Source of the DNA: Gluconobacter cadivus
GTDB lineage: Bacteria; Pseudomonadota; Alphaproteobacteria; Acetobacterales; Acetobacteraceae
Direction of reading: 5' to 3'
Assembly: GCF_015244745.1 (NCBI RefSeq)
Contig: NZ_JABCQI010000006.1
Coordinates: 1-64,000 of the forward strand
Length of the DNA: 64,000 nt
Numbering within the stretch: position 1 is the stretch's first letter; each line of letters begins with the position of its first letter. The translations under genes and the position numbers were made by a program. Positions 36,565-46,545 of the stretch are shown here, in pieces. Under the pieces are notes generated by a model. That model saw nothing but the letters and a program-made list of their open reading frames with translations, did no database searches and was not told the DNA's origin.

Positions 36565-36601
36565 GCCGCCACTCGCCTCAAAAGTTGCCAGAAGGCCGCC
36601 C

Positions 36602-37798
36602 GTGACAAACGCTACCGCTCACACGACATTCCGCCTGACACCGGCGATAACCGGACTGTTCGCCGGGGTGTGCGGCCTGACGGTCGCGAACATCTACTAC
36701 GCGCAGGCTCTGATCGGCCCCATCACGAGTGCACTGGCCATTTCCTCCACATGGGCGGGAAGTATCGTCACGCTGACCCAACTCGGCTACGGGGCTGGGT
36801 TGGTCCTGATCGTGCCGCTCTGCGACCAGTCCGAAAACCGTCGTCTGATCCTCCTAACGATTGCCGGGCTTGTCGTCAGTCTGATCGGAGCGGCGCTCAG
36901 CACCTCAGTCGCGACATTCATGCTGTTTTCCGTCACCATCGGTCTGTGTTCCGTGGGATCGCAGATTCTGCTGCCGCTCGCCACGCATTTCGTGGAACCC
37001 GGTCAACGTGGCAGAACGATCGGCAATATCATGGGCGGTCTGCTGTCGGGGATCATGCTCTCGCGGCCCGTCGCAAACGCTATGGCGGCCGCGTTCGGCT
37101 GGCGAGCCGTGTTCTGGGTCTCTGCTGTCGTCATGATGCTCGCGGGTCTTGGGCTGGCGCGCGTTCTGCCCGTTCAGGCCCCAACCCGTCGCATGTCTTA
37201 CGGAAGCCTCTTGCGGTCGATCATGCATCTTCTGGTCCAATACAGGACGTTAAGGGTTCGCATCGCCTGTCATGGTCTCGTCTTCGCTGTCTTCAACATG
37301 TTCTGGACCGCCATTCCGCTTTTGCTTCATGCCCAGTTCGGCTTTAGCCAGAGCAAGATTGCCCTCTTCGCACTCGCGGGAGCAGGCGGCGCACTGGCCG
37401 CTCCTCTCGCAGGACGCTTGGCTGACGCCGGACTGACCCGTCCGGCGACACTGAGCGCAATCGCACTCGTAGGCGCAACGTCTCTCACCTCGGGCTGGGC
37501 CGTCGCTGCAGGTTGGATTATCGTCCTCGCGGTACTTGCGCTGCTGCTGGATGGTGGGGTGCAAACCAATCAGGTCATCAGCCAGCGCGTGGTTTACAGT
37601 CTCAACGACACTGCGCGCGGACGCCTGAATGCTGCTTATATGGGCGGTGTGTTCGTCTGCGGTGCGCTCGGATCGTCTTGCGGGGCCGCACTCTACAGCA
37701 TTGCAGGTTGGTGGGGCTTTGCGATCGCAGGAACGCTCATGTGCCTCGCCTCCCTCGCGCTCTTTGCCGCCACGAATGGTAGGCATGCCGCCTCATGA
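36602..37798 (+). CDS. MFS transporter
   Basis: A 398-residue 12-helix major-facilitator protein of the YnfM/arabinose-efflux type: FAGVCGLTVANIYYAQALIG, LGYGAGLVLIVPLCDQSENR (motif-A loop), PGQRGRTIGNIMGGLLSGIM and GAGGALAAPLAGRLADAGLT. GTG at 36602 was chosen because AAGG precedes it and the family N-terminus begins shortly after; a frame open further upstream overlaps the nitroreductase gene and is not conserved. Presumed exporter; substrate unknown. Confidence 0.87.
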   Translation: MTNATAHTTFRLTPAITGLFAGVCGLTVANIYYAQALIGPITSALAISSTWAGSIVTLTQLGYGAGLVLIVPLCDQSENRRLILLTIAGLVVSLIGAALSTSVATFMLFSVTIGLCSVGSQILLPLATHFVEPGQRGRTIGNIMGGLLSGIMLSRPVANAMAAAFGWRAVFWVSAVVMMLAGLGLARVLPVQAPTRRMSYGSLLRSIMHLLVQYRTLRVRIACHGLVFAVFNMFWTAIPLLLHAQFGFSQSKIALFALAGAGGALAAPLAGRLADAGLTRPATLSAIALVGATSLTSGWAVAAGWIIVLAVLALLLDGGVQTNQVISQRVVYSLNDTARGRLNAAYMGGVFVCGALGSSCGAALYSIAGWWGFAIAGTLMCLASLALFAATNGRHAAS

Positions 37799-38017
37799 AC
37801 CCTGCTCCATTCTCTCCGTCCCTGATCTGGTTTAAAATGCACGAACAGATAGAAATTCAAGACTAGTCTGCTTACCGGCGTCGACCTTCTTGATTCATTC
37901 GTTCAGCGTATGCGTCGAACAATCTACCTTGGTAGTACTCGATCTAAGTGATATCGGCTGAATTTTATTATCGGTGTCCTCATTCGGCTATCAAATTCAG
38001 AGTTCCAGAAAGACAAA

Positions 38018-38425
38018 TTACTGGAGAATTTCGTTAAATTCCAAAACGTTCCCGTCTGGATCACGAATAAAACAGACGACGCGTCTGTCATGCCCCATAT
38101 GCACTGGGCCTTCTGTGATCGTAATCCGTTCCTGTTTCAGCCAGGCCACAAGACCCACCATACTTTCGATAATAAATGCCGCATGTGTGTATCCTGGATA
38201 TTTGACAGGAACATCCATCAGAATATTACCAGCCGGGTCTGACACACCATTAAAAATAAGATGAATACGAAGCCCGGATGGGTGATGTAGACCACAGGCT
38301 TTCACCGCTGGAGCGTATTCTTCTGGATCACGGATGAAGCCAAATTTGGCATAAAACCGTTCGGAAACGGCGAGATCCGTCACACGAATGCCTACATGAT
38401 CTAGACTCAGATGAGAGAAGTTCAT
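38018..38425 (-). CDS. VOC-family (glyoxalase/dioxygenase fold) protein
   Basis: A 135-residue vicinal-oxygen-chelate protein: [40 protein letters not shown] and [17 protein letters not shown]. The H...E ligand pattern (LDHVGI, HAAF, LEFNE) supports a bound divalent metal. Likely a lyase, isomerase or thiol transferase for small electrophiles. Its ATG (38425) overlaps the stop of the glutathione transferase gene, so the two are translationally coupled and probably act on the same toxic substrate. Confidence 0.83.
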   Translation of the reverse strand: MNFSHLSLDHVGIRVTDLAVSERFYAKFGFIRDPEEYAPAVKACGLHHPSGLRIHLIFNGVSDPAGNILMDVPVKYPGYTHAAFIIESMVGLVAWLKQERITITEGPVHMGHDRRVVCFIRDPDGNVLEFNEILQ

Positions 38426-39048
38426 TGCGCCTCTCCTGTTTTTAAATCCGCTACAATATTCGCGAATGGAACAAATCCCTCCAGGCGTTCCGTGCGCTGC
38501 AACCATCTACCAATGGCCTTGTATTCTGATAGATCAACATTTCCTTCCGGAGCTCTCGCGACATAACTGTAAAGCGCGACATCCGCGATTGTCGGTTCTT
38601 GGGTTCCTGCGATCCAGGTCCGGCCCAGCAAGGTTTGCTCGATCACTTTGAGTGTGTCATGAGCACGCTGGATGACCTCTTCCGGATTGAAGGGGGCTCC
38701 AAAGACTGTCACAAGACGCGCAGCACAGCATCCATATGTGATTTTTCCTGCCGCAACAGACAGCCAGCGTTGAATTTCCGCCTCTGTTACTAGGTCCTCT
38801 GGCAGCCAATGAGATGGCCCCATTTTTCGCGCGACATAAACAAGGATGGCATTGGAATCCGCAATGATAGTCCCGTCATCATCTAGAACGGGAATTTCTC
38901 CAAAGGCGTTCAGCCTTAAAAATTCCGGAGTTCTCTGCTCACCCGCGGCAAGGTCGACAAGCGTCAATTCGTGAGGCAAGCCGACAAGAGAGAGAAAGAG
39001 GTGCGCCCGATGCGCATGCCCCGAAAGGGGATGATAATAGAGCTTCAT
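38422..39048 (-). CDS. glutathione S-transferase
   Basis: A 208-residue GST. The N-terminal thioredoxin-like half has [20 protein letters not shown] (serine in place of the usual active-site Ser/Cys region), [20 protein letters not shown] with the cis-proline and the Ser that hold glutathione. The helical half has [25 protein letters not shown] lies 6 nt before the ATG at 39048. Divergent from a LysR regulator across about 130 bp and followed by a coupled VOC gene; a small detoxification operon. Confidence 0.88.
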   Translation of the reverse strand: MKLYYHPLSGHAHRAHLFLSLVGLPHELTLVDLAAGEQRTPEFLRLNAFGEIPVLDDDGTIIADSNAILVYVARKMGPSHWLPEDLVTEAEIQRWLSVAAGKITYGCCAARLVTVFGAPFNPEEVIQRAHDTLKVIEQTLLGRTWIAGTQEPTIADVALYSYVARAPEGNVDLSEYKAIGRWLQRTERLEGFVPFANIVADLKTGEAQ

Positions 39049-39197
39049 GGGGAACTCCCGAAAAAAACGGTTGAACAGATACGTTGTCTTCTCACGCAAC
39101 AAAGCGTGCGATAATCTACCAAAAGCGCACTTCATTATTACGTTTTGTGGCTATAATTTGTTGATTACAGGAGAGAGATCTGATCGACCTTCCGGCA

Positions 39198-40091
39198 TTG
39201 CGGATCTTTATGGCCGTGGCCGATCACGCCAGTTTTGTCGGAGCATCCCGAAAGCTGGGTCTTTCCGCAACAACGGTAACACGGACGGTGAGAAGCCTCG
39301 AGACAGCTCTCGGAATCTCCTTATTCAACCGTACAACCCGCTCTGTACATCTGACCACTGAAGGCGTGGTGTTTCTGGCTCGGTGTCGGGCAGCGATTTT
39401 CGACCTAGATGGTGCGATTGCTATAGCGCAAGGTGCGAGGACTGCTCCCCAAGGAGTATTGTCGATTACCGCCCCCGTTATTTTTGGACGGGTACACGTC
39501 CTTCCCGTTGTCACAGAACTTTTAAAAGCCTGGCCGCAATTGAACATCAGGCTTTTTTTGACAGACCGGGTTGTTCATCTTGTGGAAGAAGGAGTTGATC
39601 TCGCCATCCGGATTGCGCCTCCACAAGACAGCGCCCTGAAGATGCAGAAAATCGGAGAGGTCCAGAAAATTTTTGTTGCCAGCCCAGCTTATCTGAAGAA
39701 ACACGGAGAGCCACAGGTCTTTGAGGATCTCGCAACGCATAGCCTCATTGAGGTTAATGAATATGCAGCGGGATATTCTGAGTGGCGACAGGGCGGGAAA
39801 TCTGGTTTTTCGATAAAAGTCTCGCCCCGGCTTTTCGTGAACAGTGTCGATGCGGCTCTCACAGCCGCCACCGAAGATCTAGGCATCGTCACGGCATTAT
39901 CCTACCAAACTCACCAATTTGTTGAAAATGGGCAGCTTCGAAGAATTTTGACTGACACCCCCGCCTCAGTACTTCCGGTCTTCATCCTGTTCCCTGCCAA
40001 AGAACGTCAGTCCGTAAATGTTCGAACGTTTGTTTCCGCGATGAAAGACAGGTTTATGGCAAAAAGGTCTCTCAAAGCACACCTCACATAG
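39198..40091 (+). CDS. LysR-family regulator
   Basis: A LysR regulator of about 297 residues. The N-terminal HTH is FVGASRKLGLSATTVTRTVR, LETALGISLFNRTTRSVHLT, and the effector domain follows (VLSITAPVIFGRVHVLPVV, GVDLAIRIAPPQDSALKMQK). A TTG at 39198 gives a short start; homologous sequence continues upstream as IDLPALRIF to a CTG at 39180, which has AGGAG 6 nt before it, so initiation at a rare CTG is possible. Divergent from the GST/VOC operon, which it probably controls. Confidence 0.87.
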   Translation: MRIFMAVADHASFVGASRKLGLSATTVTRTVRSLETALGISLFNRTTRSVHLTTEGVVFLARCRAAIFDLDGAIAIAQGARTAPQGVLSITAPVIFGRVHVLPVVTELLKAWPQLNIRLFLTDRVVHLVEEGVDLAIRIAPPQDSALKMQKIGEVQKIFVASPAYLKKHGEPQVFEDLATHSLIEVNEYAAGYSEWRQGGKSGFSIKVSPRLFVNSVDAALTAATEDLGIVTALSYQTHQFVENGQLRRILTDTPASVLPVFILFPAKERQSVNVRTFVSAMKDRFMAKRSLKAHLT

Positions 40092-40213
40092 AAGAAGGGT
40101 CCCCTGCAAACAGCCGCTACCATTTTTATGCATTGTGCGGCTTTACGTTTGAGCTTCATTCCATCGAGTAACTGCAAAGCTTTTTGAGCTCTAAAGCGGC
40201 AGACTACCCTGGT

Positions 40214-40657
40214 TCAGGGAGAGCTCGCACAAGACGCAGAAAAGCGCCGGTCAAAATCTTTGGCGATTGCTGCAAGAGTGACCTCGCCTAGTTGAGCAAT
40301 CAGAAGCGCCTCAGCTTTTTCGAGTGCGCTCGTCATTGACGCATTTACGGCCTGCTCGACGAGGCAATCGGGCGCCGGGTCGGCCAGGCCAATTGCGAAA
40401 ATACGTGGCTGCCCCACGGCTTTGTAGACATCAAGCATCGAGATACTTTCCAGCGGCTTCAGAAGCGTCCACCCGCCAGCGTGCCCCTTGATGGAACGAA
40501 CGAACCCCACATCCCGCAGGCCTGCCATCGTACGCCGAATAACAACCGGATTGGTATGCAGCATTTCCGCTGCTTCACCGGAGGTGATGGGCCCATTCGC
40601 GCGATCCATATGGATCAGCAAATGCATCATTCTCGATAATCGCCCGTCCAGTTGCAT
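40214..40657 (-). CDS. Rrf2-family regulator
   Basis: A 147-residue Rrf2 regulator: MQLDGRLSRMMHLLIHMDRA, the winged HTH GEAAEMLHTNPVVIRRTMAG with LRDVGFVRSIKGHAGGWTLL, and a dimer helix. It has a single conserved-region cysteine (APDCLVEQ) rather than the three-Cys Fe-S set of IscR, so it belongs to the redox- or ligand-sensing YwnA-like group. ATG at 40657 has AAGGG upstream; 40684 is a longer option without a ribosome site. Divergent from a thioredoxin-reductase-like gene. Confidence 0.85.
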   Translation of the reverse strand: MQLDGRLSRMMHLLIHMDRANGPITSGEAAEMLHTNPVVIRRTMAGLRDVGFVRSIKGHAGGWTLLKPLESISMLDVYKAVGQPRIFAIGLADPAPDCLVEQAVNASMTSALEKAEALLIAQLGEVTLAAIAKDFDRRFSASCASSP

Positions 40658-40718
40658 CGCCTGCCCTTTAGGCTCTTCTATCATGTCACATCAAGAGTTG
40701 CAAAAAGCTGATATGCAT

Positions 40719-40743
40719 ATATGTAACTTCAGACATTACATAT
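40719..40743. promoter_or_regulatory. operator-like inverted repeat between rrf2 and reductase genes
   Basis: ATATGTAA and TTACATAT form a perfect 8-bp inverted repeat with a 9-bp spacer, placed 22 bp before the reductase start and 62 bp before the Rrf2 start. It is the likely Rrf2 binding site. Confidence 0.55.
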
Positions 40744-40764
40744 GAAGTTGAATAGGATTTAACC

Positions 40765-41658
40765 ATGTATGATGTGATCGTGATAGGCGGCAGCTTTGCC
40801 GGACAAGCGGCAGCTATTCAGCTGGCACGGGCTCGCATGAGCGTTTTGCTGATCGATGCTGGCTTACCGCGAAACCGCTTCGCAGACGCGTCTCATGGTT
40901 TCCTCGGCCAGGACGGCAAAGCGCCGAACACCATTATGCGTGAAGCCACTGCACAATTACGGCGATATCCAACTGCGCAGATCTTGCAGAACGACGCGCA
41001 GAAGGTGGCACGGAATGGCAAGACGTTTACTGTGTCTCTAGCCAACGGAGCAAAATTTCAGGCGAAGCGGCTGATACTCGCTACTGGCGTTTCCGATACT
41101 TTGCCCGATATCCCTGGTGTAGCGGAACGATGGGGCAAGACCGTTCTTCATTGTCCTTATTGCCACGGATATGAGGTCCGCAATCATCAGCTTGGAATTA
41201 TCGCCACAAACCCAATGTCAATCCATCAGGCAACATTAATACCCGATTGGGGGCCAACAACTTACTTCACTCAGGGAATTTACGAGCCTGATCCAGAGCA
41301 GGCAATGTTGCTTAACAAGCGCGGCGTCGTGATCGAACGTACTCCAATCATTTCTCTCATCGGAGATGCTCCTGGTTTGGATGCCGTGAAGCTGGCGGAT
41401 GGACGGCTCATTGAAGTCGCAGCTGTGTTCACGGTACCGAAAACCAGACCTGCCAGCCCGATTGCCGAGGATCTGGGCTGTATTCTGGAAAACGGACCTA
41501 CCGGTCCGTTCATCAAGGTCGATACCTGGGGCGCAACCTCTGTGTCCGGGGTCTATGTAGCTGGGGATGCGGCTAGCCCGATGCATAATGCAACGGTCGC
41601 AGCAGCGTCGGGTGTCCTGGCAGGTATAGCGGCGCACCAATCTTTAGCCAGGGCGTGA
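40765..41658 (+). CDS. thioredoxin-reductase-like NAD(P)/FAD oxidoreductase
   Basis: A 297-residue two-domain flavoprotein: FAD motif MYDVIVIGGSFAGQAAAIQL, second motif KRLILATGVSDTLPDIPGVA, redox-active CPYC in VLHCPYCHGYEVRNHQLG, and the C-terminal FAD motif SGVYVAGDAASPMHNATVAA. It resembles thioredoxin reductase but the pyridine-nucleotide GxGxxA motif is weak, as in TrxB-like or ferredoxin/flavodoxin-reductase-like members. Controlled by the divergent Rrf2 gene in a pattern typical of disulfide or electrophile stress. Confidence 0.88.
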   Translation: MYDVIVIGGSFAGQAAAIQLARARMSVLLIDAGLPRNRFADASHGFLGQDGKAPNTIMREATAQLRRYPTAQILQNDAQKVARNGKTFTVSLANGAKFQAKRLILATGVSDTLPDIPGVAERWGKTVLHCPYCHGYEVRNHQLGIIATNPMSIHQATLIPDWGPTTYFTQGIYEPDPEQAMLLNKRGVVIERTPIISLIGDAPGLDAVKLADGRLIEVAAVFTVPKTRPASPIAEDLGCILENGPTGPFIKVDTWGATSVSGVYVAGDAASPMHNATVAAASGVLAGIAAHQSLARA

Positions 41659-41696
41659 TCACGCGGTAACGCAATCCGCTGCTTGTCATCGAATAC

Positions 41697-42911
41697 TCAG
41701 TTTTCTTTTCCATGCCCGAGCCGATGGCCAGGTCGGAACCCATAGGAGCGGGCTTGCCATGCGATCAGGAAGCTTACAGCAGCGAGTGCCATCACAATCC
41801 AGGGGAATGACAGAGCTCCCCACGTTTCCAGCAACACACCACCCAACAGGCCACCGCCGGCTATGGCGCTGTTCCAGACGACGACATTCATCGATAACGC
41901 AACATCTGTACCCTCCCCGGCTGCATCAGCCAGAGCCGTCTGGAGCAACGTCGCGGCCCCTCCGAAAGTCAGACCCCATATCGTAACGCCAATCATGATC
42001 ACCGCAGGCGATGCTGATCCAATTGCAAAAAAAACTGCAACAGCAGCGAATATTGCCAGACTGACCAGAACAGAAAGCCGGAGGGCATGATCGACCGTGC
42101 AACTGGTGAGCCAGATGCCTGCAAGGGCAGCAAGGCCAAAAAGCAGGAGGATGCGGTCCGCCTCTCCTGCCAGCCCTGCCGGTGTAATGAACGGTACGAT
42201 ATAAGTGTAGAGAACGTTATGCGCGAGCATCCATGTTACCACGACGCCCAGAACAGATCGCACCCCCGGTGTTCGCAGGACATGACCGAACGGCTGGCGC
42301 TCATGATGTGCAAGGCCTGGAAAATCAGGAACCTTCGCCAGAACCCAGACAATTAACAGCAAGGTGGCACCCGACATGATCCAGAAGGCCAGTCTCCATC
42401 CCACAGCCGCGCCCAGCCAAGTGCCCGCCGGAACACCTACAGAAAGCGCGATCGGCGTGCCAACCATGGCGATAGCCAGAGCACGTCCTTGCTGAGCGGG
42501 TGTCACCATTCTGCGTGCATAGCCGGCCAGCAGGGCCCAGGCGAGCCCTGCCGCTGCACCCGCGCCATATCGCGCCACGAGGGTCAGGTCATAATCCGTC
42601 GAGAATGCTGTGATGGAGTTAAAAACTACAAAACCAATGATCGCCAGCAGTAGAACCCGCCTTCTCCGCCAGCGCTGTGTGGCCAATGTTAGCGGGATCG
42701 CAGCACTCAGGGAGCCCAAGGCGTAAGCCGTGACCATCTGCCCTGCCAAGGCGGGGGAAACATGCAGCCCAGCCCCGATCTCAGGCAGCAAACCTGCAGG
42801 AAGAGTTTCAGTCATAATGCAGATGAAGCCAGTCATCGCCAAGGCGAGTAAGCCGGCCATAGGTAATCTGTCATCGGGACTTCTGCGAAGGGGTATCGTC
42901 TTGGAGGTCAT
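41697..42911 (-). CDS. MFS exporter (AraJ/YdhP-like)
   Basis: A 404-residue 12-helix MFS transporter: MAGLLALAMTGFICIMTETL and PAGLLPEIGAGLHVSPALAG (the family's E-x-L-P-A signature), MVTAYALGSLSAAIPLTLAT, and the loop GRALAIAMVGTPIALSVGVP. This group exports drugs or sugars and arabinose-like polymers. Its start is 5 bp from a long TetR-type palindrome (42916-42951), so the adjacent TetR gene almost certainly represses it. Confidence 0.9.
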   Translation of the reverse strand: MTSKTIPLRRSPDDRLPMAGLLALAMTGFICIMTETLPAGLLPEIGAGLHVSPALAGQMVTAYALGSLSAAIPLTLATQRWRRRRVLLLAIIGFVVFNSITAFSTDYDLTLVARYGAGAAAGLAWALLAGYARRMVTPAQQGRALAIAMVGTPIALSVGVPAGTWLGAAVGWRLAFWIMSGATLLLIVWVLAKVPDFPGLAHHERQPFGHVLRTPGVRSVLGVVVTWMLAHNVLYTYIVPFITPAGLAGEADRILLLFGLAALAGIWLTSCTVDHALRLSVLVSLAIFAAVAVFFAIGSASPAVIMIGVTIWGLTFGGAATLLQTALADAAGEGTDVALSMNVVVWNSAIAGGGLLGGVLLETWGALSFPWIVMALAAVSFLIAWQARSYGFRPGHRLGHGKEN

Positions 42912-42915
42912 GCGG

Positions 42916-42951
42916 CTCTCATATATGGATCGAATGATCTATATATGAGAG
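42916..42951. promoter_or_regulatory. TetR-type operator palindrome
   Basis: CTCTCATATATGGATC and GATCTATATATGAGAG are inverted at 15 of 16 positions with a 4-bp centre. The site lies between the divergent exporter (start 42911) and TetR gene (start 43016) and would cover the exporter's ribosome-binding and promoter region. Confidence 0.75.
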
Positions 42952-43015
42952 CGTAAATTCTTGGCAATTACTTCTGGATCACTTAATATGAAAATCTTTC
43001 AAAAGGAGCAATACC

Positions 43016-43633
43016 ATGGCGCGAACAGGGCGTCCCCGGGAGTTTGACAGGGACAAAGCACTCAATGCCGCCATGACGCTTTTCTGGGCGCAGGGCTACG
43101 AACCGACCTCCCTGACACAGCTCAAATCCTGCATGGGCAATATTTCGCCGGCAAGTTTCTATGCCGCGTTCGGCTCGAAGGAAGCCTTGTTTCGCGAAGT
43201 CGTGCAGCATTATCTGGCGACCTACGGACAGGTGATGTCGCCCTTATGGGACGAAAACCTGATACCGCGGGATGCGATTGAACGGACTTTGCGCGGTTCA
43301 GCGCGTATGCAGGCGACCCGGACGCATCCCTGTGGCTGTCTGGTCGTCTCGGGCGCCAGTAACTGTTCGCCCGAAAACGAAGCCGTTCAGGCCCTTCTCG
43401 CTGCAGAGCGCCAGCGGACGCGGACCGGAATCCGGGTCTGCGTGGAGCGCGCGATTGCCCGCGGCGAACTGCGCGATTGCGCGACAACAGCGGCCCTGCC
43501 CGATATTTTCGCGACATTTTTCCATGGCATGACATGCGAAGCGCGGGACGGGATGACGTCAACACATCTGGATGCCGCCATCACTTCGCTTCTGACCTTA
43601 TGGGATGCCAACGCGCTGCTCACCACGCCGTGA
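43016..43633 (+). CDS. TetR-family repressor
   Basis: A 205-residue TetR regulator: GRPREFDRDKALNAAMTLFW, HTH LTQLKSCMGNISPASFYAAF, then a ligand domain of the AefR-like type with TRTHPCGCLVVSGASNCSPE. It has four cysteines in that segment, so thiol chemistry could be part of sensing (inference). AAAGGAG precedes the ATG with good spacing. Divergent from the MFS exporter and followed by an SDR/SRPBCC/AKR operon. Confidence 0.88.
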   Translation: MARTGRPREFDRDKALNAAMTLFWAQGYEPTSLTQLKSCMGNISPASFYAAFGSKEALFREVVQHYLATYGQVMSPLWDENLIPRDAIERTLRGSARMQATRTHPCGCLVVSGASNCSPENEAVQALLAAERQRTRTGIRVCVERAIARGELRDCATTAALPDIFATFFHGMTCEARDGMTSTHLDAAITSLLTLWDANALLTTP

Positions 43634-43752
43634 AACGGTCTGCCAGACATTGATGAGCCTGCAACAGGCCAAGCCTTATGCCGTTAATTCCATATCGACC
43701 ACTCCATAACTCCTTGACCCTGTTTTGCGCACATATTATGGACCATCCAGTA

Positions 43753-43767
43753 CGGAATTAAATTCCG
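43753..43767. promoter_or_regulatory. short palindrome upstream of SDR operon
   Basis: CGGAATT-A-AATTCCG is a perfect 7-bp inverted repeat 37 bp before the SDR start. It may be an operator for this operon; the sequence is unlike the exporter operator, so a different regulator may be involved. Confidence 0.4.
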
Positions 43768-43803
43768 GAACACATCGCCGTGTCTCGGCCAAGGAATCCA
43801 GTT

Positions 43804-44565
43804 ATGAGCAAACAGGACATCGCATTCGTCACGGGTGCCAATCGCGGCATCGGATACAGTATCGCGAAACATCTGATTGCCTCGGGCATCAACGTGATCG
43901 GGACCTATCACTCCAACGAAGACGAGGCGAACGCTGCCGAAGCAGCCCTCGTCGGCCAAAATGCAAAACTGCGCATGCTGAAGCTGGATATCGTGGACCA
44001 TGAATCGTTCGCGGATTTTTCCGGACAGGTCAGAGCACTTCTCTCACATGAGTTCGAGCACAGTGCACTGAGTTATGTCGTTCAGAACGCAGGCAATATC
44101 ATTCACACTCGCTTCGATGCTGCGACATCCGAACAGCTCGATAACCAGTACAACATCCATTTCAAAGGCCCCTATCTTCTGACGGTGGCCCTCCTGCCCC
44201 TGATTCGGGACGGCGGTCGTATTCTCAACATTACCTCTGCCGCGACCCGTTTCTACCTAACGGATCATGGACCTTATTCAGCCATGAAAGCCGCTACCGA
44301 AGTCATCTCACTCTACATGGCAAAAGAACTGGGAGAGCGAGGCATTACCGTCAACGCCGTCGCCCCTGGTGCGATCGCCTCGGACTTCGGTGGTGGTCTG
44401 GTCCGTGACGATGCCACGATCAATAAAAGCCTTGCAGACATCACACCCCTCGGGCGTGTCGGACAGCCCGACGATATCGGAGCTGCGGTCCGTGCCCTTC
44501 TGTCGGACGACATGCGCTGGATGAATGGCCAACGCATCGAGGTGACGGGAGGGCAGTCGCTATGA
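43804..44565 (+). CDS. SDR-family oxidoreductase
   Basis: A 253-residue short-chain dehydrogenase: IAFVTGANRGIGYSIAKHLI, YVVQNAGNIIHTRF, RILNITSAATRFYLTDHGPY followed by SAMKAATEVISLYMAKELGE (Ser, Tyr, Lys), then NAVAPGAIASDFGGGLVRD and the C-terminal MNGQRIEVTGGQSL. ATG at 43804 was preferred because the Rossmann strand begins seven residues later. First gene of a unit with an SRPBCC protein and an aldo-keto reductase; substrate unknown. Confidence 0.91.
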   Translation: MSKQDIAFVTGANRGIGYSIAKHLIASGINVIGTYHSNEDEANAAEAALVGQNAKLRMLKLDIVDHESFADFSGQVRALLSHEFEHSALSYVVQNAGNIIHTRFDAATSEQLDNQYNIHFKGPYLLTVALLPLIRDGGRILNITSAATRFYLTDHGPYSAMKAATEVISLYMAKELGERGITVNAVAPGAIASDFGGGLVRDDATINKSLADITPLGRVGQPDDIGAAVRALLSDDMRWMNGQRIEVTGGQSL

Positions 44566-44596
44566 GGGCCACACAATTCCAAGCGAAGCCAGCCTC

Positions 44597-45049
44597 ATGA
44601 TCCACGTTATGGCCAGTAGTATCATTCCTGCATCCCTTCCCTCTGTCTGGCGGCTGGTCCGTAATTTTGGCGCCCTTGGACGCTGGTTGCCGGGCGTCAG
44701 AAGCTGCGCGATCGAAGGCAATGAGTCCGGTGACCGCGTCGGCGCAATCCGCTTGGTTGAGATGGGGGATGTCGGACTCATCCGCGAACAGCTTCTGGCA
44801 CTCTCCGACGTGGATCACGCGGTCACGTTCTCGATCGTTGAATCAGCCCTGCCGGTCCGGAACTATCGCTCTACCATCAGCCTTCTTCCCATAACGAAGA
44901 GCGACCACACGTTCATCCAATGGCGGGGGCAGTTCGAGGCCCCAGCCGAACATGCCGCCAGTATGGAGGCCCGGATGCCGACACAGATCTACCAGCCAGC
45001 TTTCGACAGACTGGCCGAGATACTGGCCTCAGAGACGACATTGTCATGA
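44597..45049 (+). CDS. SRPBCC-family (polyketide-cyclase-like) protein
   Basis: A 150-residue START/Bet v1-fold protein: [60 protein letters not shown] and [20 protein letters not shown]. Such proteins bind hydrophobic ligands or act as cyclases. It lies 31 bp after the SDR stop, and its stop overlaps the aldo-keto reductase start (ATGA at 45046). Cytoplasmic. Confidence 0.83.
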   Translation: MIHVMASSIIPASLPSVWRLVRNFGALGRWLPGVRSCAIEGNESGDRVGAIRLVEMGDVGLIREQLLALSDVDHAVTFSIVESALPVRNYRSTISLLPITKSDHTFIQWRGQFEAPAEHAASMEARMPTQIYQPAFDRLAEILASETTLS

Positions 45050-45954
45050 AGGAACCTAAACCCATGATCCAGTCCCCCTCTAACGCTTCCCGATCAGGCA
45101 CATTCAGGATTGGCGGCGATCTCGGCATCAACCGGCTTGGTTTCGGTGCGATGCGCATCACTGGCCAGGGTATATGGGGACCGCCCGCCGATCACGACGA
45201 GGCCATCCGCACACTGAAGCGCCTCCCAGAACTCGGCGTCAATTTCATCGACACGGCGGATTCCTATGGTCCGGACGTCTCCGAATGGCTGATCAGGGAA
45301 GCTCTGCATCCCTATCCCAAAGGATTGGTCATCGCGACGAAAGGCGGCCTCACCCGCTCCGGCCCCGACATCTGGAAACCGGTCGGACGCCCAGAATATC
45401 TATTGCAGCAGGTGCACAAAAGCCTGCGCAACCTCGGCGTCGAGCAGATTGATCTGTGGCAACTCCACCGGATCGATCCCAGAGTCCCGGCAGACGAACA
45501 GTTCGACGCGGTCCGCTCCTTCATTGATCAGAAACTGATCCGTCATGCAGGACTGAGCGAGGTCTCTGTCGACAACATCAAAACAGCATCGAAATTCTTC
45601 GAGGTCGCGACCGTCCAGAACCGCTACAATCTCGTCGATCGCACCAGCGAGGACGTACTCGACTACTGCACGCAGCAGAACATCGGGTTCATCCCGTGGT
45701 TCCCTCTCGCCGCCGGCGACCTCGCCAGGCCGGGATCCATATTGGACACGATGGCGAAGAAATACGGCTCGCATCCAAGCCAGATTGCTCTTGCCTGGGT
45801 CCTGATGCGCAGCAAGGCGATGCTTCCGATCCCTGGCACGTCCAAGGTCGCCCATCTGGAACAGAATGTCGCGGCTGCCGACATCACACTGTCCGATGAA
45901 GACTTCGCGGCGCTGGACGCAGAAGGCCGCAAGGCGTTCCAGTCAACGCCTTAA
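45046..45954 (+). CDS. aldo/keto reductase
   Basis: A 302-residue AKR TIM-barrel enzyme: [40 protein letters not shown] (catalytic Asp and Tyr), [20 protein letters not shown] (catalytic Lys), [20 protein letters not shown] (His) and [20 protein letters not shown] (NADPH phosphate). It reduces aldehydes or ketones with NADPH; the close relative group is YdbC/AKR13-like. Last gene of the SDR-SRPBCC-AKR unit. A start at 45064 is possible. Confidence 0.9.
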   Translation: MKEPKPMIQSPSNASRSGTFRIGGDLGINRLGFGAMRITGQGIWGPPADHDEAIRTLKRLPELGVNFIDTADSYGPDVSEWLIREALHPYPKGLVIATKGGLTRSGPDIWKPVGRPEYLLQQVHKSLRNLGVEQIDLWQLHRIDPRVPADEQFDAVRSFIDQKLIRHAGLSEVSVDNIKTASKFFEVATVQNRYNLVDRTSEDVLDYCTQQNIGFIPWFPLAAGDLARPGSILDTMAKKYGSHPSQIALAWVLMRSKAMLPIPGTSKVAHLEQNVAAADITLSDEDFAALDAEGRKAFQSTP

Positions 45955-45972
45955 GGAAACGCGTCCGGACAG

Positions 45973-46437
45973 TTACAATCCTAGCGTCGAAAGACCGGGG
46001 TGACTGTCCGGACGCCGTCCCTCAGGCCATCGGAACAGACGGTCGGTCGCCGAAATGGGTTGGTCGTTGATTGACGCTGCGCGGTAACGCATCAACCCGT
46101 TTTCATCGAACTCCCAATTCTCGTTCCCATGGGACCTGAACCACTGTCCGGCCTGATCCTGCCACTCATAAGCAAAGCGGACCGCGATCCGGTTATCCTG
46201 AAAAGCCCAAAGTTCCTTGATAAGGCGGTATTCCTGCTCGCGCTCCCATTTGCGCGTCAGGAACGCAACGATGTCCTCGCGTCCGTGGATGAATTCCAGG
46301 CGATTGCGCCACTGGCTATCGGTCGTATAGGCCTGCGCCACCTTTTCAGGATCCTGGCCATTCCAGGCATCTTCCGCGAGACGGACTTTCTGAACAGCAG
46401 TTTCAGCATTGAAGGGAGGCAATGGGGGTCGGGACAT
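45973..46437 (-). CDS. SnoaL-like DUF1348 protein
   Basis: A 154-residue NTF2-fold protein of the DUF1348 type: [80 protein letters not shown] and [20 protein letters not shown]. The family is common but unassigned. It is divergent from the GlxA-like regulator across about 110 bp and convergent with the AKR gene, so it is probably the target of that regulator. Confidence 0.85.
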   Translation of the reverse strand: MSRPPLPPFNAETAVQKVRLAEDAWNGQDPEKVAQAYTTDSQWRNRLEFIHGREDIVAFLTRKWEREQEYRLIKELWAFQDNRIAVRFAYEWQDQAGQWFRSHGNENWEFDENGLMRYRAASINDQPISATDRLFRWPEGRRPDSHPGLSTLGL

Positions 46438-46545
46438 TGGGAATTCCGCCTCTGGTTCGGGGACGGATCACGAGTTGATCCGAGACCTGTCAGTGTTTTC
46501 CAAAAGAGCATTTGACGAAAGGACAACGATCCCTCATTTCAAGCC

